NCBI GenBank assembly: GCA_012719225.1
Contig: JAAYAT010000112.1
Location: 1 to 36,863 of the forward strand
DNA: 36,863 nt
From: Verrucomicrobiaceae bacterium
Lineage (GTDB): Bacteria; Verrucomicrobiota; Verrucomicrobiia; Verrucomicrobiales; DEV007
Direction: 5' to 3'
Both the position numbers and the translations under genes were made by a program. Below the pieces are notes generated by a model, which saw only the letters and a program-made list of their open reading frames with translations, was not told where the DNA came from and searched no databases. Within the stretch, counting starts at the first letter, position 1. Each line of letters begins with the position of its first letter. Of this stretch, positions 26,928-34,760 are shown one piece after another.

Positions 26928-26973
26928 TTCCGGTCGAAATTCGACGGAAACTCAGGTGAAAACACTTGTCTTT

Positions 26974-27008
26974 GGTGCCAAGGTCCCATCCCTTGGCACC
27001 CTTTCTTG
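26974..27008 (+). terminator. Terminator/attenuator-like hairpin between pstS and pstC
   Basis: A perfect 10-bp stem (GGTGCCAAGG, loop of 7, CCTTGGCACC) is followed by CTTTCTTG, a short T-rich tail. It starts 46 bases after the pstS stop and ends just before the pstC ATG at 27012. It would stabilise the pstS message or end most transcripts after pstS, giving more binding protein than permease. Confidence 0.65.
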
Positions 27009-27011
27009 AGC

Positions 27012-28982
27012 ATGAACACCCTCCCGGACCCCACGGAGACCCAGCCCCAGGCTCAGGTCCCGCGACCGACTCCCGATCCGAAACGCTTCGAGGCGTCGCG
27101 ACGGGTGCTCCTGACAGATGCCTTCATGAACGGCTTCATCAAGGTGGGCGGGATTTTCGTGGTGGTGGCGGTGATCGGCATCTTTGTCTTCATCGTGTCC
27201 CAGGTTCTGCCGATGTTCCAGTCGGCCCGGGTGGAGGTCGAGGGAGGCGGGGTCGTCTCCGAGGTCCTGCCGGAAGGGGACTACGTCGCCATCGCCGTGG
27301 ACGAATGGGGGGAACGCCCTCTGGCCCTGCATCGGAACGGGCGATTTTTTTACTCCGATCTGACCGACGCGGGAGTCGTCCGTGAGGCGGAGTTTACTTT
27401 TCTGGAAAACGACGACGACATTTCCGCGGTGGCCGCCGTGCCCGGATCGGGAGTGTTTGCGGTGGGCACCGTCGGCGGCGGGATCCATCTGCTCGATTAT
27501 GCCTACGAACCGGTTTTTCACGAAGGAGAACGAAGCATCGAGGGGAACCTTACCGAGGCCTATCGCGGGGAGGCGGGTGGCCCGGTCCGGGTCCTCGGAT
27601 TCGGTCAGTCGGAGTCGGCTCGTCTCGTGGCGGTGTTGGCGGATACGGACGACGGTCCCCATCTGCGCGTCACCCTGGTGGAGCGGAAACGCAGCCTCGT
27701 CGGGGCGGGCAAGTGGACGGAATCCGCCGTGATCGATCTCACGGATTCCCTGCGCGACGGCGTCGCGGTGCGATCGCTGCACGTCTCCAATCGGACCGAC
27801 GCCGTGCTGGTGGTGTTTGAAAACGGCGAGGTGGACTACCACTTTCGCTCCGGCTCGGAGACGAGCTTCTCCCTGCGACAGACCTTCCGTCCCTTTTCGG
27901 ATCTCGACGACCCGAGTATCGCGGCGTCGGGTTTTCTGTTTGGCGACGTCTCGATGGTCTTTGTCTCCTCCTCCGGGGCCAACCGCGTCTTCAGTCTCTA
28001 CCGCACCGAGGAGGAACCGGTCCGGCTTTTTCATCGCACCAAAAATTTCGAAGCCCTTCCGGAGGCGGCCGGTTTTCTCGCGAAAAGTCTCCGCAACAAG
28101 GCCTTCCTGACCGGCTCGGGCGACCATGTCAGTCTCCGCCACGCCACCACGGAGAAGGTGCGATGGGAAGGAGATCTGCCCTTCCAGGTCCGCCACGCCC
28201 TCGTGGGGTCGAAGTATGACTCGCTCCTCTTTTTCTCCGACGAACGCCGTTTCCACCGCCTCCCGCTCCGGGATCCGCATCCCGAAGTGAGCTTCCGGGC
28301 GCTTTTCGGCAAAGTCTGGTATGAGGGTTCGCCGGAACCGAAATACGAATGGCAGTCCACCGGCGGGTCCGACGATTTCGAGCCGAAGCTCTCCCTCGTC
28401 CCTCTCATTTTCGGCACCTTCAAGGGCACCTTCTACGCGCTCCTCTTCGCCCTGCCCATCGCTCTCTTCGGCGCCATCTACACCTCCGAGTTCCTGCATC
28501 CGCGCAACAAGGTCTACGTGAAGCCGGTCATGGAGATCATGGCGTCCCTGCCCTCGGTGGTGCTCGGCTTCCTCGCCGCGTTGTGGCTCGCCCCCATTCT
28601 CGAAAATCGGTTCCCCTCGCTGCTCTGCATCGTCTTCCTCCTCCCGGCGGGTTCGTTCCTGATCGGCTGGCTCTGGAGCCGCCAGCCCCAGGCGATCCGC
28701 AAGCATGTCCCTCCCGGACGCGAATTCCTCTATTTCACTCCGCTGCTGTTGCTCCTCCTCGTCGTCGGCTGGCATCTCGGGCCTCTCCTGGAGCAGGTCC
28801 TCTTCCGGGTGAAAGATTCCGCCAGCGGAGAATGGGTCGGCGACTTCACGAGATGGTGGCCCGCCGTCACCGGCACCGCCTACGAACAACGCAACTCGCT
28901 GGTGGTGGGTTTCGTGATGGGATTCGCGGTCATCCCGATCATTTTCACCATTTCCGAGGACGCCCTCTCCAATGTGCCGTGA
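27012..28982 (+). CDS. pstC: Phosphate ABC transporter permease PstC, cut short by an in-frame TGA
   Basis: PstC is one of the two channel subunits of the Pst phosphate importer. The open frame here encodes 656 residues: a polar N-terminus, TM1 (about 42-64), a large extracytoplasmic insert (about 70-455) with repeated short beta-strand units that look propeller-like, then the permease core from about 462 (LVPLIFGTFKGTFYALLFAL, SLPSVVLGFLAALWLAP and VIPIIFTISEDALSNVP). A TGA at 28980-28982 ends it immediately before the conserved cytoplasmic loop. The reading frame continues without shift for another 121 codons as normal PstC sequence. Large N-terminal inserts are known in PstC of several Proteobacteria, so the length is not itself odd. 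ATG 27012 is used; a TTG lies two codons earlier. As written the product lacks the ATPase-contact loop and last helices and should be inactive. Confidence 0.9.
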   Translation: MNTLPDPTETQPQAQVPRPTPDPKRFEASRRVLLTDAFMNGFIKVGGIFVVVAVIGIFVFIVSQVLPMFQSARVEVEGGGVVSEVLPEGDYVAIAVDEWGERPLALHRNGRFFYSDLTDAGVVREAEFTFLENDDDISAVAAVPGSGVFAVGTVGGGIHLLDYAYEPVFHEGERSIEGNLTEAYRGEAGGPVRVLGFGQSESARLVAVLADTDDGPHLRVTLVERKRSLVGAGKWTESAVIDLTDSLRDGVAVRSLHVSNRTDAVLVVFENGEVDYHFRSGSETSFSLRQTFRPFSDLDDPSIAASGFLFGDVSMVFVSSSGANRVFSLYRTEEEPVRLFHRTKNFEALPEAAGFLAKSLRNKAFLTGSGDHVSLRHATTEKVRWEGDLPFQVRHALVGSKYDSLLFFSDERRFHRLPLRDPHPEVSFRALFGKVWYEGSPEPKYEWQSTGGSDDFEPKLSLVPLIFGTFKGTFYALLFALPIALFGAIYTSEFLHPRNKVYVKPVMEIMASLPSVVLGFLAALWLAPILENRFPSLLCIVFLLPAGSFLIGWLWSRQPQAIRKHVPPGREFLYFTPLLLLLLVVGWHLGPLLEQVLFRVKDSASGEWVGDFTRWWPAVTGTAYEQRNSLVVGFVMGFAVIPIIFTISEDALSNVP

Positions 28983-29348
28983 GCGCTCCGCTCCGGTTCG
29001 CTCGCACTCGGGGCGAGCCGCTGGCAGACGGCCTGGCGGGTGGTCCTGCCGACGGCTTCGGCCGGCATTTTCTCGGCCCTGATGATCGGTCTGGGCCGGG
29101 CCGTGGGGGAGACGATGATCGTGGTCATGGCCACGGGGAACACCCCCATCATGGAATGGAACATTTTTTCGGGGATGCGCACGCTCTCGGCCAACATCGC
29201 GGTCGAACTCCCCGAGGCACCCCACCACGGCACCCTCTATCGCACCCTCTTCCTCGGGGCGCTGGTGCTTTTCCTCCTCACTTTCGCGATCAACACCATC
29301 GCCGAAGTGCTGCGCCAGCATCTCCGCGAGCGATACAAGACGGTGTGA
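28983..29348 (+). pseudogene. pstC: C-terminal remainder of PstC after the in-frame stop
   Basis: In the same frame as the upstream part, these bases encode ALRSGSLALGASRWQTAW, the cytoplasmic EAA-type coupling loop, then VVLPTASAGIFSALMIGLGR, AVGETMIVVMATGN and the last helix (LVLFLLTFAINTIAEVL), ending LRERYKTV. The sister subunit PstA shows the parallel stretch AVSRGAREASLAAGASKWQ, where Arg aligns with the PstC TGA. A CGA to TGA change (C to T at a CpG) would explain the stop. An internal GTG at 29040 could start a 102-residue fragment, but this would begin after the coupling motif and is not credible as a protein. pstA follows after 30 bases. Confidence 0.85.
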
Positions 29349-29378
29349 CCCTCCCGCGATTTCCCGCCCCATGCGCCC

Positions 29379-31046
29379 ATGAGTTTTTTCCATTCCTCAC
29401 AATCCAAATCGGACGGCACCGCCCCGGGGGAACCCATGGTCTGGTTTTCCGGGATGTGGTTGGCGATCGGCCTGCTCATGATCGTCACCCTCCTGACGGT
29501 GATCGTGAAAAACGGACTGACCTTGTTCTGGCCGTCAAAAATCGTCCGGATCGAGTTGGTCGAGGGCAGCGCGGCGGCGATCCAGGGTGCGAGCAGTTTC
29601 GCCGGAGAAGTGCGCAAGCGTCAGGACAAAAGCATCCGCGACGCCGAGGGCCACGCCATCCCCGAGTTGCAGTTCTTCGTGGGCAATCGCGACGCCTACG
29701 GTTTCGGTTTCCGCTACGTCGATCAGGCCGACATCGCGGCCCGGACCTATCCGGAGAATTTCCTCGTGGCGGAGCGCCTGGAATACGGGGACCTCCTGGG
29801 ATATCCGGTCGCGCTGAAGCTCGCCGACGGGACGGTCGCGGTGGACGCGCCGGATTTCCGGGAGCGTCTCCGGGCTCTCGTGGACGAGGGCAACCAACGA
29901 CGTCACGAAATCGAGCGGATCGAAAAAGGGGAGATCGGGGCGATCAACCGGAAGATGGAGGCTCTCAAGCTCTCGCTCCGCAAAGCCGAGCTGGGAGACA
30001 CCCTCACCGATGCCTTCCGCGCCTCCGTCGAGGAAGAGACCGCCGCACTCCAAGCCGAGTACGAAGTCCTCGCGAAAGAGGCCTCCTCCCTGCGGGCCGA
30101 GCAGAAAGTGGCGCGCTTTGTCTATCGCCTCGACACCGGGGCGGAGCGCGAAACGGCCATCGGGAATCTCATCCATTTTTATTATCCCAACGAGATGGGA
30201 TTTTTCGGCCGGGTCGGCCATTTCCTCGCGGAAATCTGGAACTTTCTCTCGGAAGATCCCCGCGAAGCCAACACCGAGGGAGGGGTTTTCCCGGCGATCT
30301 TCGGGACCTTCGTGATGACTCTGCTGATGAGTCTGGTGGTCGTGCCCTTCGGAGTCGTCGCGGCGATCTACCTGCGCGAGTATTCGAAACAAGGACCGCT
30401 CGTGCGGGCGGTGCGCATCGCGGTGAACAATCTCGCCGGAGTGCCCTCCATCGTTTTCGGGGTGTTCGGGTTGGGCTTTTTCGTCTACTTCGTCGGCGGC
30501 GGGATCGACAGCCTCTTCTATCCGGAACGACTCCCCACGCCCACCTTCGGCACCGGAGGGATTCTCTGGGCCGCCCTGACCCTCGCCCTCATGACCGTGC
30601 CCGTGGTCATCGTCTCGACCGAGGAAGCTCTCGCCGCCGTCTCCCGGGGCGCTCGCGAGGCCTCGCTGGCGGCCGGCGCCTCGAAGTGGCAGACCATCCA
30701 ACACATCGTCCTGCCCGCTTCGGTGCCGGGCGTGATCACCGGCCTGGTCCTCTCGATGGCCCGCGGGGCCGGGGAGGTCGCCCCGCTCATGCTCGTCGGG
30801 GTGGTCAAGCTCGCCCCCACCCTCGCGCTCGACGCGCAAGCTCCCTTCGTCCATCTGGAGCGCAAGTTCATGCACCTCGGCTTCCACATCTACGATCTCG
30901 GTTTCCAGTCCCCCGACTCCGAGGCCGCCAAGCCCATGGTCTTCGCGACGACCTTGCTCCTGATCGCCCTGGTCGTCGTCCTCAACGCCACCGCCATCCT
31001 GCTCCGGGAACGGTTGCGGCGGAAATATGCCTCGAGTGCCTTTTGA
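29379..31046 (+). CDS. pstA: Phosphate ABC transporter permease PstA
   Basis: PstA is the second channel subunit of the Pst importer. The 555-residue product has TM1 (about 22-45), a long extracytoplasmic insert (about 50-295) with a probable coiled coil (about 165-245: repeated Glu/Arg/Lys heptads such as KMEALKLSLRKAELGD), and a permease core from about 302 (AIFGTFVMTLLMSLVVVPFG). The coupling loop AVSRGAREASLAAGASKWQ and the final VAPLMLVGVV helix are intact. Extended PstA of this kind is also known from Proteobacteria such as Pseudomonas, where it pairs with a long PstC. ATG 29379 begins MSFFHSSQSKS. pstB starts 12 bases after its stop. Confidence 0.94.
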   Translation: MSFFHSSQSKSDGTAPGEPMVWFSGMWLAIGLLMIVTLLTVIVKNGLTLFWPSKIVRIELVEGSAAAIQGASSFAGEVRKRQDKSIRDAEGHAIPELQFFVGNRDAYGFGFRYVDQADIAARTYPENFLVAERLEYGDLLGYPVALKLADGTVAVDAPDFRERLRALVDEGNQRRHEIERIEKGEIGAINRKMEALKLSLRKAELGDTLTDAFRASVEEETAALQAEYEVLAKEASSLRAEQKVARFVYRLDTGAERETAIGNLIHFYYPNEMGFFGRVGHFLAEIWNFLSEDPREANTEGGVFPAIFGTFVMTLLMSLVVVPFGVVAAIYLREYSKQGPLVRAVRIAVNNLAGVPSIVFGVFGLGFFVYFVGGGIDSLFYPERLPTPTFGTGGILWAALTLALMTVPVVIVSTEEALAAVSRGAREASLAAGASKWQTIQHIVLPASVPGVITGLVLSMARGAGEVAPLMLVGVVKLAPTLALDAQAPFVHLERKFMHLGFHIYDLGFQSPDSEAAKPMVFATTLLLIALVVVLNATAILLRERLRRKYASSAF

Positions 31047-31058
31047 ATCTGTCGAAGA

Positions 31059-31934
31059 ATGCGCCATGCGATGATGGAAAATACCCAAAACCTGGAAGAA
31101 GCTACCCCGATGTCCCTGCCGTCCACGCCCCTCCCCAGCAGCGCCGATACCCTGTCCGCCACCGGTCCCGTCCGGTGCCCCGACTACATTCAGGTCCGCG
31201 ATTTCTGCTTCAATTACACACCCGAGGTTCGGGTGCTCCACGACATCACCATGGACATCCCCGAGAACGAGGTGACCGCCTTCATCGGCCCCTCGGGTTG
31301 CGGGAAGACCACCCTGCTGCGGAATTTCAACCGGATGAACGACCTCATCGACGGCATCTCGCACGAGGGAGTCATCACCGTTGACGGGCAGGACATCTTC
31401 GACCCGAATCTCGAGGTCATCTCTCTCCGCAAACGCATCGGGATGGTCTTCCAGAAATCGAACCCCTTTCCCAAATCCATCTACGAAAACGTCGTCTACA
31501 GTCTCCGCATCGCCGGGCAGAGGGATAAAAACATCCTCGACGAGGTGGTCGAGCGCAGCCTCCGCGGCGCGGCCCTGTGGGACGAGGTGAAAGACCGGCT
31601 CCAACAGAGCGCCCTGGGACTTTCCGGCGGACAAATGCAGCGCCTCTGCATCGCCCGTGCGATCGCCAACCAACCGCACATCCTCCTCATGGATGAACCC
31701 TGCTCGGCGCTCGATCCCATCGCCACGGCGAAAATCGAGGAGTTGATCAGCGAACTCAAGGAGCAGTTCACCGTCGTCATTGTGACCCACAACATGCAGC
31801 AGGCCGCCCGCGTCTCGGACCGCACCGCGTATTTCTACCTCGGCAAACTCATCGAGATGGACGAGACCACGAAAATTTTTGCCAACCCCTCGAAGAAGGA
31901 GACCGAGGACTACATCTCGGGTCGCTTCGGGTGA
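31059..31934 (+). CDS. pstB: Phosphate ABC transporter ATP-binding protein PstB
   Basis: PstB powers the Pst importer. The 291-residue product has Walker [10 protein letters not shown] (77-85), [10 protein letters not shown] just after it, the Q-loop [17 protein letters not shown] (the PstB hallmark), ABC signature [17 protein letters not shown], Walker [13 protein letters not shown], and [13 protein letters not shown]. The C-terminal [12 protein letters not shown] is also diagnostic. An N-terminal leader of about 40 residues precedes the fold; possible starts are ATG 31059, 31071, 31074 and 31110, and I use the first. No phoU, phoB or phoR follows in this strand. A foldback element begins 8 bases past the stop. 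Confidence 0.95.
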   Translation: MRHAMMENTQNLEEATPMSLPSTPLPSSADTLSATGPVRCPDYIQVRDFCFNYTPEVRVLHDITMDIPENEVTAFIGPSGCGKTTLLRNFNRMNDLIDGISHEGVITVDGQDIFDPNLEVISLRKRIGMVFQKSNPFPKSIYENVVYSLRIAGQRDKNILDEVVERSLRGAALWDEVKDRLQQSALGLSGGQMQRLCIARAIANQPHILLMDEPCSALDPIATAKIEELISELKEQFTVVIVTHNMQQAARVSDRTAYFYLGKLIEMDETTKIFANPSKKETEDYISGRFG

Positions 31935-31942
31935 TCCTTCAC

Positions 31943-32108
31943 TAGCAGCCTGTCGGACTTAGATCGTCTGAGCGAGGAATTTGTGGTTCGAGCCAGAATT
32001 TTCATGAGTTTGAGGAATTTGTGTGGACACAAATGACGAAAACGAAGGGAAATTCGGGCCGAATCCACGGCTTTCGCAGCCGGGTGAGATAAGTCCGACA
32101 GGCTGCTA
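31943..32108. mobile_element. 166-bp MITE-like foldback element with 19-bp terminal inverted repeats
   Basis: TAGCAGCCTGTCGGACTTA at 31943-31961 is the exact reverse complement of 32090-32108. Both ends carry TA, so a TA target duplication (as in IS630/mariner-type elements) is possible. No coding capacity for a transposase is present, so movement would need one supplied elsewhere. Inside are a 12-base direct repeat GAGGAATTTGTG (31974-31985 and 32012-32023), a hairpin (TTTGTGT-GG-ACACAAA, 32018-32033), and an imperfect inner inverted repeat, so the whole element can fold into a long stem. It fills nearly the entire gap between convergent pstB and the cyclase gene and could also act as a terminator. 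Its identity as a mobile element is an inference from structure. Confidence 0.7.
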
Positions 32109-33026
32109 AGGAAAGGACTCGACCGCGAAGACCTCCACCCCCCGGGCGCGGCCTTTGACGCGGCGCACCCCGTGATTCGCGCAGTGCCGGCGGATCCCGG
32201 GCAGTTCCTTCACGAAATCACCGGAGAGGAGGACGTTCTTGCCCAGCTCGCGGGTCAGCGACTCGAGGCGGAAGGTGAGGTTGACCGGATCCCCCACGAG
32301 GGTGAACTCACCCTGACTCATGCCTCCGTAGGCCACCTTGCCGACGTGCAGGGCCACCCCCACTTCGAAGCGGCGATCGGTCTTGGCAAACACGTCGGGA
32401 CGGGATTCGTAGATTTTTTCACAGGAATCGAGCAGCCGTCGCGCCGAGCGCAGGGCCGCGTGGAGGGTCTCCGCGTTCACCGTCGTCCAATAGGCCAAAA
32501 CACAGTCGCCGATGAACTTGTCGAGGGTGCTGCCCTCTTCGGAAAGGATCTGTTCGCAGTCGGAATACCAGCCGCCGATGACCTGCGCGAGTTCGTCCGC
32601 CTCCAGTTTTTCGGAGAGGGCGGTGAAGCCCTTGATATCGCTGACCAGCAGCACCACCGGAGTCGAGCGGATCAGGGCGATGGTCGAGCCGCCGATGTCT
32701 TCGGTGTTTTGAACCGACGGGGCATCGCCGGTCTCCTGGTAGTGGAACTCGTGATCGGCGAAACTGAGAACATCCCCGTGCCGCAGTTGCCGGGTCGCGG
32801 TGAGCCGGGCGCCGTTCAAATAGCTGCCGTTGAAGCTGCCGAGATCGAAAAGATAAAATCCCCCGTCCTGCTTCCGGATCATGGCGTGGCGACGCGACAC
32901 GCGCGGATCGGAGAGCTGGACCTGACACTCCGCGCTGCGTCCGATGATGGCGACGGGGGCGAGCTCGATGGTCTCGTCGTTTTCGATGCGATGGAGGAAT
33001 GCGTTCACGTGCGGAGATGGAATCAT
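32106..33026 (-). CDS. FHA-domain adenylate/guanylate cyclase (class III)
   Basis: The 306-residue protein joins an FHA phosphothreonine-reading domain (about 5-95: VAIIGRSAECQVQL, SRRHAMI and LGSFNGSYLNG) to a class III nucleotide cyclase catalytic domain (about 120-300). Metal-binding aspartates are Asp130 in LLVSDIKGFTALSE and Asp174 in FIGDCVLAYW; GDPVNLTFRLE is the family's transition-state region. No membrane segment is present, so it is cytoplasmic. cAMP or cGMP preference cannot be read safely. The start is ATG 33026. The stop codon TAG is made by the end of the adjacent foldback element (32106-32108), so the last few residues may have been altered by the insertion. It is divergent from the acyl-ligase gene. 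Confidence 0.9.
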   Translation of the reverse strand: MIPSPHVNAFLHRIENDETIELAPVAIIGRSAECQVQLSDPRVSRRHAMIRKQDGGFYLFDLGSFNGSYLNGARLTATRQLRHGDVLSFADHEFHYQETGDAPSVQNTEDIGGSTIALIRSTPVVLLVSDIKGFTALSEKLEADELAQVIGGWYSDCEQILSEEGSTLDKFIGDCVLAYWTTVNAETLHAALRSARRLLDSCEKIYESRPDVFAKTDRRFEVGVALHVGKVAYGGMSQGEFTLVGDPVNLTFRLESLTRELGKNVLLSGDFVKELPGIRRHCANHGVRRVKGRARGVEVFAVESFP

Positions 33027-33181
33027 TTTCGCGGAGCGGGGGCAAGCCGTAAAGGCGCATTTGCGAGGGAAGGACGGGGAAATGGCAAGAAAACACCCGA
33101 TCGCGGGGACGGAGGAAAACTCTTTTTTCGTTCCTTCATTAATTATTGGTTCTATTAAAAATTTAACTTACATTTCCATAC

Positions 33182-34741
33182 ATGAGTCATCCTCCTACCC
33201 CGGCCCGGGGGTGGCGGGCCGGTTCCGGAGTGGCGGGATTGCTTACTGCGACGGCCCGTGCCCGCCCCGATGCGATCTTTCTGGAAGATCGGCACGGCCA
33301 AACCCGCAGCTATGCCGAGACCGAGGCTCTGGCCCGTCGGCTCGCGACCTATCTGCAGGAGCGGGGAGTGGGGAGGGGCGACCGCGTCGCGATCCATCTA
33401 CAAAACCGGATCGAATTGGTCGTGGCCCTTTTTGCCGCGGCGCTGCTGGGTGCGATCCACGTGGTTCTCAACGCCCGGCTCCGCCCGCAGGGCCTCGCCA
33501 AGATCCTGGAGCAGGCCGACGTCTCCGTGATCCTCGTGGACGAGACCACCTTGGCGAATCTCGCGGAGGTTCCGTCCGATCTCCCGCGACTGGGTGTCGG
33601 CGAACCTGTCCCCGCGATGGATCACTGGGATCACTGGGACGAAGCGGTCACCCGCGAACCGTATCCCGGGGATTGGGACGGCTGCGATGTCGATGCCGCC
33701 TGTCTGGTGTTCACCTCGGGCTCCACCGGCGCGCCACGGGGCGTCACCCTCACCCACGACAACATCCGCTTCGTCGTCGCAGCGATCCAGGAGCGTCTCG
33801 GCTACCACTCGGACGATACCGTGGGCTGTTTTCTTCCGCTCGCTTTCGACTACGGTCTCTACCAAATCTTCCTCGCAGCGCAGTCGGGGGCGAAACTCTA
33901 TCTCGGTGATCCCGATCAGGTCGGACCGAGGCTTCCAGGGATCTTGAAATCCGCAGGCATCACGGTGTTGCCCGGAGTCCCCTCGATCTATGCCGCCCTC
34001 ATCGCTCTCGGCCGCCGCCGCCCGTTCGAGCTGCCCCGGCTCCGCGCCATCACCAACACCGGCGAGCGGCTCCCGCTCTCCCACATCGAGGAAATGCGGC
34101 GCCTCTTCCCGGGGCTCGCTGTCTTCGTGATGTATGGCCTGACCGAGTGCAAACGCGTCTCCATCCTGCTGCCGTCGGAGCTGGAAAGCCATCCCGATTC
34201 AGTCGGACGTCCTCTCGCCGGAACCGAAGTCTATGCCGTCGACGAGAGCGGCGAGCGTCTCCCGCCCGGCTCGGTCGGCGAACTGGTGGTGCGCGGACGT
34301 CACGTCGCGCTCGGCTACTGGAGCGCCCCCGGGGAGACCGCGGCACGATTTCGCAAGCGCGCGCCGGAGAGCTCCGTCGAACTTTTCACGGGGGACACCG
34401 GCTCGGTCGATGCCGCTGGTTTCGTCTCCTTCGCGGCCCGCGGCGACGATCTCATGAAACACCGCGGCACCCGCATCAGTCCGCTGGAAATCGAGATCGA
34501 GGCCTGCTCCGTGCCCGGGGTGGTCGAAGCGAGCCTGCACAAGCGCGAATCCGACGACACCCTCCATCTCTTCGTGACCGTGTCAGGGGAGTCCACCACG
34601 GCCGCGACCCTGCTGCGCGCCCTCGCCGAAACCCTGGAGCCGGCCAAGGTTCCCGAACACGTCATCCTCCTGACGGAAATGCCGAAATCGCTCAACGGGA
34701 AAATCGACCGCAAATCACTCGCCGCCCGCGTGGGCGATTGA
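33182..34741 (+). CDS. AMP-forming acyl-CoA/acyl-ACP ligase
   Basis: The 519-residue protein is an ANL-superfamily enzyme that activates a carboxylic acid as an acyl-adenylate and transfers it to CoA or a carrier protein. Motifs: LVFTSGSTGAPRGVTLTHDN (P-loop A3), PLAFDYGLYQIF, VMYGLTECKRVS (A5), ELFTGDTGSVDAAG (A7) and C-terminal MPKSLNGKIDRKSL with the catalytic lysine (A10). It resembles the exosortase-associated acyl ligases of polysaccharide clusters; this is a resemblance from the overall pattern, not proof. ATG 33182 starts the frame in an AT-rich promoter region. The next two genes follow closely on the same strand (19 bases to the next ATG), so an operon is likely. Confidence 0.9.
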   Translation: MSHPPTPARGWRAGSGVAGLLTATARARPDAIFLEDRHGQTRSYAETEALARRLATYLQERGVGRGDRVAIHLQNRIELVVALFAAALLGAIHVVLNARLRPQGLAKILEQADVSVILVDETTLANLAEVPSDLPRLGVGEPVPAMDHWDHWDEAVTREPYPGDWDGCDVDAACLVFTSGSTGAPRGVTLTHDNIRFVVAAIQERLGYHSDDTVGCFLPLAFDYGLYQIFLAAQSGAKLYLGDPDQVGPRLPGILKSAGITVLPGVPSIYAALIALGRRRPFELPRLRAITNTGERLPLSHIEEMRRLFPGLAVFVMYGLTECKRVSILLPSELESHPDSVGRPLAGTEVYAVDESGERLPPGSVGELVVRGRHVALGYWSAPGETAARFRKRAPESSVELFTGDTGSVDAAGFVSFAARGDDLMKHRGTRISPLEIEIEACSVPGVVEASLHKRESDDTLHLFVTVSGESTTAATLLRALAETLEPAKVPEHVILLTEMPKSLNGKIDRKSLAARVGD

Positions 34742-34760
34742 CGAGACCGCCGCCGCTCTC

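Noticed and set aside
28980-29020. Selenocysteine insertion at the pstC TGA, with a downstream GCTCGC/GCGAGC hairpin (29000-29018)
   Set aside because: The hairpin is short and sits in codons for the conserved ALGASRW stretch, PstC has no redox role, and no selenocysteine machinery is visible. A simple CGA to TGA change explains the stop better.
28349-31384. A 1011-codon plus-strand frame across pstC, pstA and pstB
   Set aside because: It is an Arg/Pro/Gly-rich frame overlapping three genes with clear family motifs in other frames.
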